Below are positions 1 through 6,882 of a stretch of DNA of 8,009 bases, one piece after another. Each line of letters starts with the position of its first letter. Position 1 is the first letter of the stretch. The notes beneath the pieces are model-generated. The model was not told the DNA's origin. It ran no database searches and was given only the letters and a program-made list of their open reading frames with translations. Made by a program: the position numbers and the translations under genes. This DNA comes from Desulfosporosinus sp. UBA4726 (lineage in GTDB: Bacteria; Bacillota; Desulfitobacteriia; Desulfitobacteriales; Desulfitobacteriaceae), in the NCBI GenBank assembly GCA_002404215.1, contig DHJG01000104.1:21662-29670 (forward strand), read 5' to 3'.

Positions 1-187
1 GTACTGTACTGTTTAGAACTCTCCCGCTTATTATTTAACGCCAAAGCTCTACGACCGAATGAATTGCCTGTTGCCTAAATTCAATGCTTCCCTAGCAACT
101 ACTCCTCCAAAATAATCACTTATTATACATACACTATATTACAAGAATTATTCACTGTTACAATATCATAATTTGTCAGAGGCGTGT

Positions 188-213
188 CTTTCTTATTTTT
201 CTTTCTTATTTTT
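188..213. repeat. 13-bp perfect tandem duplication
   Basis: The unit CTTTCTTATTTTT occurs twice head to tail (188-200 and 201-213), followed by two more T residues. It is pyrimidine-only on the plus strand except for one A per unit. It sits beyond the efflux operon's end in non-coding DNA. It most likely arose by replication slippage. It is not preceded by a GC-rich stem, so I do not call it a terminator. Confidence 0.7.
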
Positions 214-307
214 TTCTATATAGCATACTACGATGGCTTCCTAGGCGCTTGGCGGCTTCTCCAACCCGACCGCCACATTCAGTGAGTAAATTATCAGGTA
301 TACCTTA

Positions 308-328
308 GGAGAAAACTGCCTAGCAGTT
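308..328 (-). terminator. Probable weak rho-independent terminator of the efflux operon
   Basis: Read on the minus strand, AACTGC (328-323), loop TAG (322-320) and GCAGTT (319-314) form a 6-bp perfect stem, running directly into TTCTCC (313-308), so the transcript has four U residues followed by a mixed tract. It starts three bases after the adaptor's stop codon, the expected place for the end of the four-gene transcript. The stem is short and only half GC, so termination may be partial. Confidence 0.4.
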
Positions 329-331
329 AGC

Positions 332-1630
332 CTATGGATTTGCTTTAATACGTTTTCCCTCTTTAAGAGTTGTTATATTAGGTTCCTTAAAAATAACATC
401 TCCATCCGACAACCCTTGCTCAACAATCACTTGACTGTCATTTTCCAAGCCTTTTTTCACAGGTATAATTTTCGCCTTCCCTTGCTGAACTACCCAGACG
501 GCCTCCCCGTTTTGATAAGCAAAAAGGGCAGTTTTCGGGATCAGAAGTTTACTCAGAACTTCTACTGTGGTAAATTTGACGTCCACGTTACTCCCTAGAA
601 CAATGGCAGGCGAGGCTTCAGTGAGAAGAATTGTTACTTTCACTCGGTTTTCTTTAAGCCCGAGTGGAGATATCTTCTCGATCGCAGAGATAGCAACGGC
701 TTCGACTTTACCTGTTAGGAGTTTATTTCCAGAACTAGTCGCTTGTATAACTTGCACCGGACTTCCCACTTTAATGTCGAGAGCATCACTGGCTAGGACA
801 AAGCTCTCTAATTTATAGCCACCGTTTGAAAACACGGTCATGACCTGCTGACCCTGAGGGATAACGTTTCCTTCTTTGAGAGAGAGGTCTTTGATGATCC
901 CATCTTGAACGGCAACCACTACGGCTTTACTAATCTCATCTTCCAACTGATCAATTTGTGCTTGCAGGGCTTTCTTCTGATTACTATAATATAGTTCCGT
1001 CCCTTGGGGGGCCTCATTTTGCTCGTAAATCGACTTTAATCCTAATTTTTGCTGTTCTAAAATGTTTTTTGCCTTCTCGAACGTTGTCTGGGCCTCTTCA
1101 TACTGGACGAGAGAAATTGATTTGGCATCATAGAGTGCCTTCATTCTGGTTAGATTGACGTTCTCGGTCTGAACATCCTTTTCCGCTTGCTGTATGATTA
1201 ACTCTTGTTGTGCGACTTGTGCATCATTCAAGCTTTTATAAGTTTGCAAGCGTTGCCCTTCTATGCCTTGTAATTGCGCTTTCAAGGCTTCCAACTGATA
1301 GCGCAGCTCACTGGTACTCATTTCAAAGAGTACTTGTCCCTTTTTGACTGAGGTGCCATCCTCAACTTTAAGGGATTGCAGTTTCCCTTCGACGGGGTTG
1401 AAGATGGGCCACTCCTGGGCTGCGATAATCACGCCTTCCTCTGTAAACCCTTTTCTAAAGTCTTGAGGATGGAGCGTAAATGTTTGAGCTGACAAAGGCA
1501 AGGAATTAGTGATTATAATGGTCATAAAGATGAGAGCGGCAAGAACACCCATAATTATTAGCTTGCGATGCTTAAATCTTGATTTAAAGATTTTGGGAAT
1601 TGAATTGGAGCTACTCTTTTCAAGTGCCAT
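332..1630 (-). CDS. HlyD/RND-type membrane fusion (periplasmic adaptor-like) subunit of an ABC efflux system
   Basis: A 432-residue adaptor, close to the usual length for this family. A short basic cytosolic N-terminus is followed by one membrane anchor (about 23-42, IIMGVLAALIFMTIII), so the rest lies outside the membrane. The domains run in the standard order: first half of a lipoyl/biotinyl-like fold (about 75-105, with PVEGKLQSLKVEDGTSVKKGQVL), a long Gln/Glu/Lys-rich coiled coil (about 107-233), second lipoyl half (about 236-265, DGIIKDLSLKEGNVIPQGQ), a beta-barrel (about 270-355) and a membrane-proximal domain (about 360-430). The start is well supported: AGGAGG (1642-1637) lies 6 nt before the ATG. 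It is the last gene of the leftward operon, 22 nt after the permease. In Gram-positive bacteria such adaptors (B. subtilis YknX is the known model) assist a MacB-type ABC permease without a TolC channel. The exported substrate cannot be deduced from the sequence. Confidence 0.93.
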   Translation of the reverse strand: MALEKSSSNSIPKIFKSRFKHRKLIIMGVLAALIFMTIIITNSLPLSAQTFTLHPQDFRKGFTEEGVIIAAQEWPIFNPVEGKLQSLKVEDGTSVKKGQVLFEMSTSELRYQLEALKAQLQGIEGQRLQTYKSLNDAQVAQQELIIQQAEKDVQTENVNLTRMKALYDAKSISLVQYEEAQTTFEKAKNILEQQKLGLKSIYEQNEAPQGTELYYSNQKKALQAQIDQLEDEISKAVVVAVQDGIIKDLSLKEGNVIPQGQQVMTVFSNGGYKLESFVLASDALDIKVGSPVQVIQATSSGNKLLTGKVEAVAISAIEKISPLGLKENRVKVTILLTEASPAIVLGSNVDVKFTTVEVLSKLLIPKTALFAYQNGEAVWVVQQGKAKIIPVKKGLENDSQVIVEQGLSDGDVIFKEPNITTLKEGKRIKANP

Positions 1631-1652
1631 ATTCTTCCTCCTAACTTAAACT

Positions 1653-4031
1653 TCACTCTTTAGTCGAGAGAATCTCAACATATGGAAGTGACTTTATTTT
1701 GTAATAAGCCCTGCTTTGGGCTACCAATACAGAAAAGGCTGTTCCAGCTGCTGCCCCCAGCAAAGCAATGGGAGTGAGTTCTGCCGGAAGAGAATAAAGG
1801 TCCGTGCTCATCGCTTGAGCCATGCCAAATTCTAACCCATAGGCCAGCGGTATGCCGAGCAGGATGCCGAAGAAATACAACGACCATTGTTCTGAGGTGA
1901 TGACCCGCAATACCTCTCTCGGGGTCATACCTAAAACACGGAGGGAAGCCAATTCCCGTTTTCGTTCAGAAAGAGAAATAACGCTTGAATTATAGATTAA
2001 GGCAAATCCGGTGATCCCGCCCAGAATAGCTAGTAGCCACGTCGTAAAACCGTAAGAATCCATCATCTTACGAATCTTGTCACCCGAATCTTTTAGGGAC
2101 TCAATAGACGTGACATTAGTAGCATTACGATACTTACTTTTAAGGAGTCCAACATCTGAGGAATTCATTTTAACGAGCATTGAAGTGCTGATTTCTCCTT
2201 GACGGAGAAAACGTTGCAGTTCTTTCTCTTCCATGAAGGCATTCAGTCCGACATATTGAGGAACCACACCAATGACTTGCAGGTTCTCACCCTTTTCACC
2301 AAGGGGTTCTCGCCGCCAGGGACTTTCTACATAAATGGTGTCACCCACCTTGACGTTTAAAATCTTGGCCAAATGCTCCGAAAGCAAAATCCCTTGCTCA
2401 GAAACCTCGACGCGCTCTCCGTTCTTATCGAGGACATTATACATTGTCGAATCTTTGGCAAGGCCCATCAGTGCCACTTCTTTCTTTAACCACCCGTTGC
2501 TCAAGGTGGCTGGCGCTTCCAGAACGGACTCCACTCTAGATACTCCAATTTCATGAGTTAGAGCTTGTTGTGTCACATCGGTCGGCGAGGGATGTGTTAA
2601 TTGAAATTTGACATCATAGGTTTGAACTTTTTCCAACTGAACCACTGTCAGCAAGTTGATCATGTTTTGCATAGACCACGAGACCGTCATTAAGCTAAAG
2701 ACAACGGCAATACCCAGGATATTAAAAAGGCTTCTCGTGGGAGTACGAAACACATCCCGAATACCCATCTGGGATTGAGAAGAAAGGTTTCGCCAGAACC
2801 AAGTAATTCTCTCGATTCGAGTCTTGTTGGCAGTTATCGGCGCCGGTGGTCGCATGGCTTGAGCTGGTTCCAAACGCAAAATTTCAATACTCCCACTGAG
2901 ACCACTTAGGATACTGAAAAAGAGCGACAGAGCTAGGCTGATAAGTAGGTATTTAATCGAAAACTCGCTTTTAAGTCCAGGTAGGGCAAAGAATTGCTTA
3001 TACAAGGTAGTTAGAGGGAATGAAAGGGCAATTCCCGATAAACTCCCTAGTAAACCCCCAGCGGTTCCAATGACCAGGGGATAGGTAAGATAATGCCAGA
3101 CGATCTCTCGATCTGTAAAACCAAACGCCTTTAATGTCCCGATAGCAACCCGTTGTTGTTCGATGAGCCTCTTTAACATTGAGTACAAGATGAAGGTAGC
3201 TACTCCCAAAAACACCACGGGAAGAGTCTTTGCCATACTTCCCATACTGGTTATTTTGCTAGTCAAGATTGCATTGCTCGTTTGGTCTTTACGGGGGATA
3301 ATGCTCTGGATACCATAGGGTTTTAACGAAGCTTGCAGACTCTCTTTAACGGAGTCAAAACTCGCGCCGTCCTTCAGGGTAAACGTAAGATCGTTAACCT
3401 GTCCCTTTTCCTTAACCATCGCTTTCAGAGAACTCAAAGGAACATAGGCAATCCCGAAATCGACAGGCGATGGATAAAGGTCCTGCGCGTTCTTCATAAT
3501 GTACACAAATTCTGGACTCTGCGCTGTTCCCGTGATATAGAAGGTTGCTTGTTGGCCTTCAATAATGACTTTCAGAGGATCTCCTAAGGCCAAATGATTC
3601 GCGGTAAGAAACTGCGGGTCGACGAGAATTTCTGACTGGGTATCGGTTGGAAGGTGCCCCGTTACAAGACGAAGTTGGTTAAGTTTTGGGGTATTGGTCA
3701 TATTAACGGAAACCATTCTCAAATATCGATTGGAATCTTTCTGTTGGTCTAGAAGGCGGACGTCTTTGACAATCCGCCCTTCGACTTGATCAACTCCCTG
3801 GAGAAACGTGAGCGAGTTTACTTTGTTTTCTGGAAAGCCAGTGACACTGATAAATCCGTCTCCAAAGTGTGTTTCACTATAAAAATTTTGCTGAGACTTG
3901 GTCATGCTTTCAAACACCATAGACATAGTCGTATAAATCATCAAACCAATCGCGATGACCACAACACAAGCAATGTAGACCCCTTTATTCTCTCTGATAT
4001 CTCGCCAGGCCTTTCGTCTGAGCATCACCAT
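1653..4031 (-). CDS. MacB/FtsX-type ABC transporter permease, duplicated two-module form
   Basis: A 792-residue membrane protein built as two FtsX modules in tandem. Module one has TM1 (about 18-38), a large extracytoplasmic domain (about 41-265) and three TMs (about 269-287, 313-338, 360-380). Module two has TM5 (about 433-455), a second ectodomain (about 460-655) and three TMs (about 662-684, 715-735, 752-772). The duplication is visible in the conserved cytosolic loop after the second TM of each module: LKAFGFTDREI (300-310) and LRVLGMTPREV (697-707). The linker carries an EPAQAMRPP motif (388-396) typical after an FtsX module. The family couples ATP hydrolysis by a separate ATPase to extrusion of lipids, peptides or drugs from the outer leaflet; the substrate here is unknown. 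The gene overlaps the ATPase stop by 7 nt. The start reads ATG GTG ATG, and the second ATG (4025) forms a TGATG stop-start junction, so initiation at Met3 is also possible. No strong ribosome site precedes it, which suggests translational coupling. Confidence 0.93.
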   Translation of the reverse strand: MVMLRRKAWRDIRENKGVYIACVVVIAIGLMIYTTMSMVFESMTKSQQNFYSETHFGDGFISVTGFPENKVNSLTFLQGVDQVEGRIVKDVRLLDQQKDSNRYLRMVSVNMTNTPKLNQLRLVTGHLPTDTQSEILVDPQFLTANHLALGDPLKVIIEGQQATFYITGTAQSPEFVYIMKNAQDLYPSPVDFGIAYVPLSSLKAMVKEKGQVNDLTFTLKDGASFDSVKESLQASLKPYGIQSIIPRKDQTSNAILTSKITSMGSMAKTLPVVFLGVATFILYSMLKRLIEQQRVAIGTLKAFGFTDREIVWHYLTYPLVIGTAGGLLGSLSGIALSFPLTTLYKQFFALPGLKSEFSIKYLLISLALSLFFSILSGLSGSIEILRLEPAQAMRPPAPITANKTRIERITWFWRNLSSQSQMGIRDVFRTPTRSLFNILGIAVVFSLMTVSWSMQNMINLLTVVQLEKVQTYDVKFQLTHPSPTDVTQQALTHEIGVSRVESVLEAPATLSNGWLKKEVALMGLAKDSTMYNVLDKNGERVEVSEQGILLSEHLAKILNVKVGDTIYVESPWRREPLGEKGENLQVIGVVPQYVGLNAFMEEKELQRFLRQGEISTSMLVKMNSSDVGLLKSKYRNATNVTSIESLKDSGDKIRKMMDSYGFTTWLLAILGGITGFALIYNSSVISLSERKRELASLRVLGMTPREVLRVITSEQWSLYFFGILLGIPLAYGLEFGMAQAMSTDLYSLPAELTPIALLGAAAGTAFSVLVAQSRAYYKIKSLPYVEILSTKE

Positions 4032-4729
4032 GAGATATTCTCAGGATCAAGTGGGTCCTCTATGACTTTAATGCAATCAAGAAGACCGTCTTTTAAATAA
4101 AAAACTCGATTGGCCATTTTAGCTATTTCAGCATTATGCGTGATAATCATCACTGTTTTGTGGTAGACGCGGTTTAACTTCTGTAACGATTTCAAAACCT
4201 GAATACCCGTTTGAATATCCAAGGCCCCAGTGGGTTCATCGCACAGGAGCAGCTCAGGGTTCTTGACAATGGCCCGTGCGATCGCCACCCGCTGTTGTTG
4301 TCCGCCTGAGAGTTGGGATGGAAAATGATCCGCCCAGCCCTCAAGTCCAACTTCTCGTAGGACGTCGGAGACGGAGAGTGGATCCTTAGCAATCTCAACC
4401 GCTAAATTGATATTTTCATAGGTTGTGAGATTTGGCATTAAGTTGTAGTTTTGAAAGACAAAGCCGACCTCGTCCCTTCGATAAAGTGTGAGATGTTGCT
4501 CGTCAAAAGAATGCAAGGGCTGTCCCTTATAATAAAGCTGGCCAGTTGTAGCCTGGGTCATGCCCCCAATAATATTCAGTAAGGTTGTCTTCCCAGACCC
4601 ACTCTGGCCCAAAATTACGATGAATTCTCCTCGGAAGACCCGGAAGTCAATCCCTTTTAGAACTTCGACTTCTACTTCGCCAGTACGATAAGACTTGCGG
4701 ATAGCTGTGCCTTCCATAAGAACGTCCAT
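4025..4729 (-). CDS. ABC transporter ATP-binding protein, MacB/LolD-like
   Basis: A 234-residue nucleotide-binding subunit with every expected motif intact: A-loop aromatic near Y14, Walker [10 protein letters not shown] (41-49), Q-loop VFQNYNLMP (91-99, Q93), signature LSGGQQQR (140-147), Walker [13 protein letters not shown] (160-171, catalytic E165) and the switch histidine in ITHNA (H198). The [13 protein letters not shown] stretch after the Q-loop and the [10 protein letters not shown] form are typical of the LolD/MacB/YknY group, which partner FtsX-type permeases. It should therefore dimerise under the neighbouring permease and power substrate export. The ATG is preceded by GGAGG (4741-4737) at a 7-nt spacing; an internal ATG at codon 5 has no such site. 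The gap to the TetR gene is 33 nt, and the stop overlaps the permease start by 7 nt. Confidence 0.95.
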   Translation of the reverse strand: MDVLMEGTAIRKSYRTGEVEVEVLKGIDFRVFRGEFIVILGQSGSGKTTLLNIIGGMTQATTGQLYYKGQPLHSFDEQHLTLYRRDEVGFVFQNYNLMPNLTTYENINLAVEIAKDPLSVSDVLREVGLEGWADHFPSQLSGGQQQRVAIARAIVKNPELLLCDEPTGALDIQTGIQVLKSLQKLNRVYHKTVMIITHNAEIAKMANRVFYLKDGLLDCIKVIEDPLDPENISW

Positions 4730-4762
4730 GCCGTTCCCTCCCCATGGTCTGTATTTATGGAA

Positions 4763-5392
4763 CTAAGAAGAATACATCCCATACTTCAAGATTTCCATAT
4801 ATTCATAATACTCATCCATGATTTTATCGATATCCTGTAACAAATCTTCTTGCTTTCCTTCATAGTCTTTTAGGTATTTTTGGCTAAGTGCCTCAATGAA
4901 AAGCATCAATGTTTCGATTGCTTTAGCGGTATTGACGCCCTTGCGAAACATGGAATAATCAATATCCTGAAAGAGTATAGGCATGTACTCTTTGGAAAAG
5001 CGACTATACTTTGACTCAATTACCAATCGCATGTCCTCAGGAGAATTTAATAAGGCCTCGAGTAAAATTTTACTCATTTCGGGGTAAGCATGATTGATTT
5101 TAAGCTTCAGAACACCCAGTTCTATCAACCTCTTGAAGATATCGCGTGTTTCTGTCAATGAATATTTGTTATACTCCTCTACGATTGTTTGGAGGCAATA
5201 GTCTACGATATAGAGAAATAAGCTTCTCTTATTTCCGAAATAATGAAACAGGATTCCCTTGGAAATGCCCGCTTCCCTAATCATCGAGTTAGTTGAGGCC
5301 TTCTCATACCCTCGTTCGGCAAACTCCTGAATACACGCCTCCAAAATTGTTTCCCTTTTGTCTTGATTTAGGTTTTCAAACGTTTCGTACAA
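4763..5392 (-). CDS. TetR/AcrR-family transcriptional regulator
   Basis: A 209-residue regulator of normal length. The N-terminal DNA-binding domain (about 12-58) shows the family pattern: helix 1 RETILEACIQEFAERGYEKAS, then the helix-turn-helix TNSMIREAGISKGILFHYFGNKRSLF with the G-I-S-K-G-x-L-F-H-Y-F signature. The remainder is a helical ligand-binding and dimerisation domain without recognisable ligand residues. It is the first gene of the efflux operon, so it probably represses itself and the transporter and is released by the exported compound or a signal for it. The start is TTG (5392): there is no in-frame ATG upstream before a stop, and AAGGAG (5407-5402) lies 9 nt before it. An ATG at 5397 belongs to another frame. 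The likely operator is the palindrome about 70 bp upstream. Confidence 0.93.
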   Translation of the reverse strand: MYETFENLNQDKRETILEACIQEFAERGYEKASTNSMIREAGISKGILFHYFGNKRSLFLYIVDYCLQTIVEEYNKYSLTETRDIFKRLIELGVLKLKINHAYPEMSKILLEALLNSPEDMRLVIESKYSRFSKEYMPILFQDIDYSMFRKGVNTAKAIETLMLFIEALSQKYLKDYEGKQEDLLQDIDKIMDEYYEYMEILKYGMYSS

Positions 5393-5401
5393 GTCATTTC
5401 T

Positions 5402-5407
5402 CTCCTT
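5402..5407 (-). promoter_or_regulatory. Ribosome binding site deciding the tetR TTG start
   Basis: AAGGAG on the minus strand. It is 9 nt from the in-frame TTG (5392-5390) and 4 nt from an out-of-frame ATG (5397-5395). The TTG is the only reasonable start that yields the complete helix-turn-helix protein. Confidence 0.7.
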
Positions 5408-5450
5408 GAAAAATTCACTATAACTTTAGCAAATGGTTTATTTCAATAGA

Positions 5451-5479
5451 AGTATACACCCGATTGACCACATGGTCAA
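5451..5479 (-). promoter_or_regulatory. Sigma-A-type promoter of the tetR-ABC efflux operon
   Basis: On the minus strand TTGACC (5479-5474, five of six to TTGACA) is followed after exactly 17 nt by TATACT (5456-5451, five of six to TATAAT). A start about 7 nt further on, near 5444, would give a leader of about 50 nt before the tetR TTG. The -35 hexamer lies inside the palindrome, so a repressor bound there would block RNA polymerase. Confidence 0.7.
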
Positions 5480-5484
5480 ACGGG
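5459..5484. promoter_or_regulatory. Probable TetR operator, palindrome between divergent genes
   Basis: The core TTGACCA-CA-TGGTCAA (5464-5479) is a perfect 7-bp inverted repeat with a 2-nt centre. Extending outward, the arms CCCGATTGACCA (5459-5470) and TGGTCAAACGGG (5473-5484) match in 11 of 12 pairs. Size and symmetry fit a TetR-family operator, and the site lies directly upstream of the only regulator in the window. It covers the -35 regions of both divergent promoters. That this TetR protein binds here is inference from position and symmetry. Confidence 0.65.
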
Positions 5485-5492
5485 GTGATACT
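5464..5492 (+). promoter_or_regulatory. Probable promoter of the M14 endopeptidase gene
   Basis: TTGACC (5464-5469, five of six) is followed after 17 nt by GATACT (5487-5492, four of six). Transcription would begin near 5499, leaving a leader of about 70 nt before the TTG start. It overlaps the leftward promoter: the two -35 hexamers are the two arms of the palindrome. The -10 is weaker than that of the opposite promoter, and could partly be a by-product of the symmetry. Confidence 0.5.
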
Positions 5493-5557
5493 CTTGTCAT
5501 TCTAAAATGCCATCTCTAAAATTGAACTAAAGGTCTTCACTCACATATGCTAGTGCT

Positions 5558-5566
5558 AGGAGGTGA
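5558..5566 (+). promoter_or_regulatory. Ribosome binding site deciding the endopeptidase TTG start
   Basis: AGGAGGTGA is a nine-base perfect match to the anti-Shine-Dalgarno region of Firmicute 16S rRNA. The AGGAGG core ends 8 nt before TTG 5572. The GTG at 5563 that also opens this frame lies inside the site itself and cannot be the start served by it. Confidence 0.85.
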
Positions 5567-5571
5567 GTTGC

Positions 5572-6855
5572 TTGCGAACACTTAAGCAAGGTGCCAGTGG
5601 TAATGATGTCATGGAGATTCAGAGCCTCTTGGAGAAAATGGGATATCATCCTGGGCCTATTGACGGGTTTTTTGGCCTTCGGACAAAAGAAGCGGTGAAG
5701 CAGCTTCAGAGAAGCAAAGGTTTACCTGCCGATGGTATCATCGGCCTGAACACTAATGAGGTTTTGCTCAGACTGCTTCTTGGCTATGAGAATTACACGA
5801 TTAAATCAGGTGACACCCTAAGTAAAATTGCCCATAAATATTATATCAATCTGCCGCTACTACTTACGGCGAACCCAGGGATCGATCCCCTTAAGCTTCA
5901 AATCGGCCAGGTAATCAAAGTTCCCTATGCTTTTGATGTGGTGGATACTAATATCAACTATACTTATGAAATCATGAAAAGAGATGTGCAGGGCCTGAAG
6001 AATCGATATCCCTTTATCGAAGTAGGGATAGCTGGTAAAAGTGTGCTCGGGAAAAACTTATACACTCTCAAGTTAGGAAATGGGCCAGTGGAGGTCTTCT
6101 ATAATGCTGCGCATCATGCCTTAGAATGGATAACCTCACCCTTATTGCTGAAATTTACGGAGAACTTCGCCAAAGCATACGCCGAGGGACGAAAAATGCG
6201 TGGCTATGACCTAAAAGATATTTGGACACAAAATACGATCTATATTATGCCCATGGTTAACCCTGACGGTGTCGATTTAGTTCTTCAGGGACTGCAGAGA
6301 GATAATCCTTTTTATGATCGACTAATTGCTTGGAATAATGGCCGGATGAACTTTGGGGATGTGTGGCACGCCAACATCAGAGGCGTGGATTTAAACCACA
6401 ACTACGACGCCTCTTGGGAGCTTTCTAAACAAGCAGAACCAGCGTACGACGTTCACGGTCCAGGACCGACAAGATTCTCCGGACCACATCCTGAGTCTGA
6501 GCCGGAATCAAAAGCTGTGGCGGATTTCACCAGAAAACATAACTTCAGACTGGTGCTTGCATACCATAGCCAAGGTGAGGAGATTTACTGGACCTATCAG
6601 AATAAGACTCCACCTGAGGCTCGACGCATCGGTGAATTGTTCTCTCGCTTAAGCGGGTATTCCCTCGGGGAAACCACTGGAATTACGTCCTACGCAGGCT
6701 ACAAAGATTGGTTCATCGACAAGTTCCAAAAACCCGGCTTTACAATCGAAGTAGGAGTGGGCAAGAATCCTGTTCCTATTTCTCAGTTTCCGAAAATCTA
6801 TCAGGATAATGAGGAGATATTGCTGGTAGCCCCGCTAAAAGCCCGCTCGCTTTGA
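5572..6855 (+). CDS. M14-family gamma-D-glutamyl-meso-diaminopimelate peptidase with peptidoglycan-binding and LysM domains
   Basis: A 427-residue zinc peptidase when started at TTG 5572 (numbering from there). An N-terminal peptidoglycan-binding repeat (about 3-67, GPIDGFFGLRTKEAVKQLQ and LPADGIIGLNT) is followed by one LysM (about 75-118, YTIKSGDTLSKIA to LQIGQVIKVP) and the M14 catalytic domain (about 130-417). The zinc ligands are H182 and E185 (HALEW) and H332 (LAYHS); the catalytic glutamate is E393 (FTIEVG). In the motif GVDLNHNYDA (about 271-280), His replaces the Arg that in pancreatic-type carboxypeptidases holds the substrate's free carboxylate, which fits an endopeptidase. Homologues such as endopeptidase I of Lysinibacillus sphaericus cut the gamma-D-Glu to diamino-acid bond of peptidoglycan stem peptides. 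No signal peptide or membrane anchor is visible, suggesting mother-cell, spore or recycling use. The gene is divergent from tetR and convergent with uppP. Confidence 0.9.
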   Translation: MRTLKQGASGNDVMEIQSLLEKMGYHPGPIDGFFGLRTKEAVKQLQRSKGLPADGIIGLNTNEVLLRLLLGYENYTIKSGDTLSKIAHKYYINLPLLLTANPGIDPLKLQIGQVIKVPYAFDVVDTNINYTYEIMKRDVQGLKNRYPFIEVGIAGKSVLGKNLYTLKLGNGPVEVFYNAAHHALEWITSPLLLKFTENFAKAYAEGRKMRGYDLKDIWTQNTIYIMPMVNPDGVDLVLQGLQRDNPFYDRLIAWNNGRMNFGDVWHANIRGVDLNHNYDASWELSKQAEPAYDVHGPGPTRFSGPHPESEPESKAVADFTRKHNFRLVLAYHSQGEEIYWTYQNKTPPEARRIGELFSRLSGYSLGETTGITSYAGYKDWFIDKFQKPGFTIEVGVGKNPVPISQFPKIYQDNEEILLVAPLKARSL

Positions 6856-6882
6856 ATTCTCTCATCGTGTACATTTTTTCCA

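Larger units (their letters stand above)
1..331. other. Left intergenic flank, no convincing gene
   Basis: I find no supported coding region in this 331-base AT-rich stretch; all frames are broken by frequent stops. On the minus strand there is a TATAAT hexamer (127 to 122) without a good -35, followed by GGAGGAG (108 to 102), but the only nearby start (TTG at 98) reaches a stop after five codons, so a gene leaving the window leftward is not supported. A GC-rich inverted repeat, TGGCGG (250-255) with CCGCCA (270-275), has a 14-nt loop and no T-tract on either side. The region also holds a 13-bp tandem repeat and the probable terminator of the efflux operon, listed separately. The first 12 bases are a short GTACT repeat. 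Confidence 0.6.

Noticed and set aside
39..131. Minus-strand fragment reading DYFGGVVAREALNLGNRQF, faintly like the motif I region of beta-class DNA methyltransferases
   Set aside because: Only about 30 codons between stops, lacks the DPF-x-GSG residues, and no neighbouring methyltransferase motif is found in any frame.
250..275. GC-rich inverted repeat TGGCGG/CCGCCA as a terminator
   Set aside because: Six-bp arms with a 14-nt loop and no T-tract on either strand; the small stem at 314-328 is better placed.
416..1158. Several plus-strand frames of 60-83 codons
   Set aside because: Antisense shadows of the adaptor gene, lying under its conserved lipoyl and coiled-coil regions.
1675..1887. 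Open frame of 70 codons on the minus strand
   Set aside because: Out-of-frame shadow inside the permease gene, without a ribosome site or recognisable domain.
3786..4100. Plus-strand frame of 104 codons spanning the permease start
   Set aside because: Antisense to both the permease and ATPase genes; composition is unlike a protein, and there is no ribosome site.
4192..4398. Second minus-strand frame of 68 codons within the ATPase gene
   Set aside because: Shadow frame; the overlapping ATPase frame carries all ABC motifs.
5522..5551. Second promoter for the endopeptidase (TTGAAC, 18 nt, TATGCT)
   Set aside because: Each hexamer matches only four of six, and the start would fall on the ribosome binding site, leaving no leader.
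5544..5551. Sporulation sigma-E-like -10 (CATATGCT)
   Set aside because: Only about half the -10 consensus matches, and there is no fitting -35 at the right distance.
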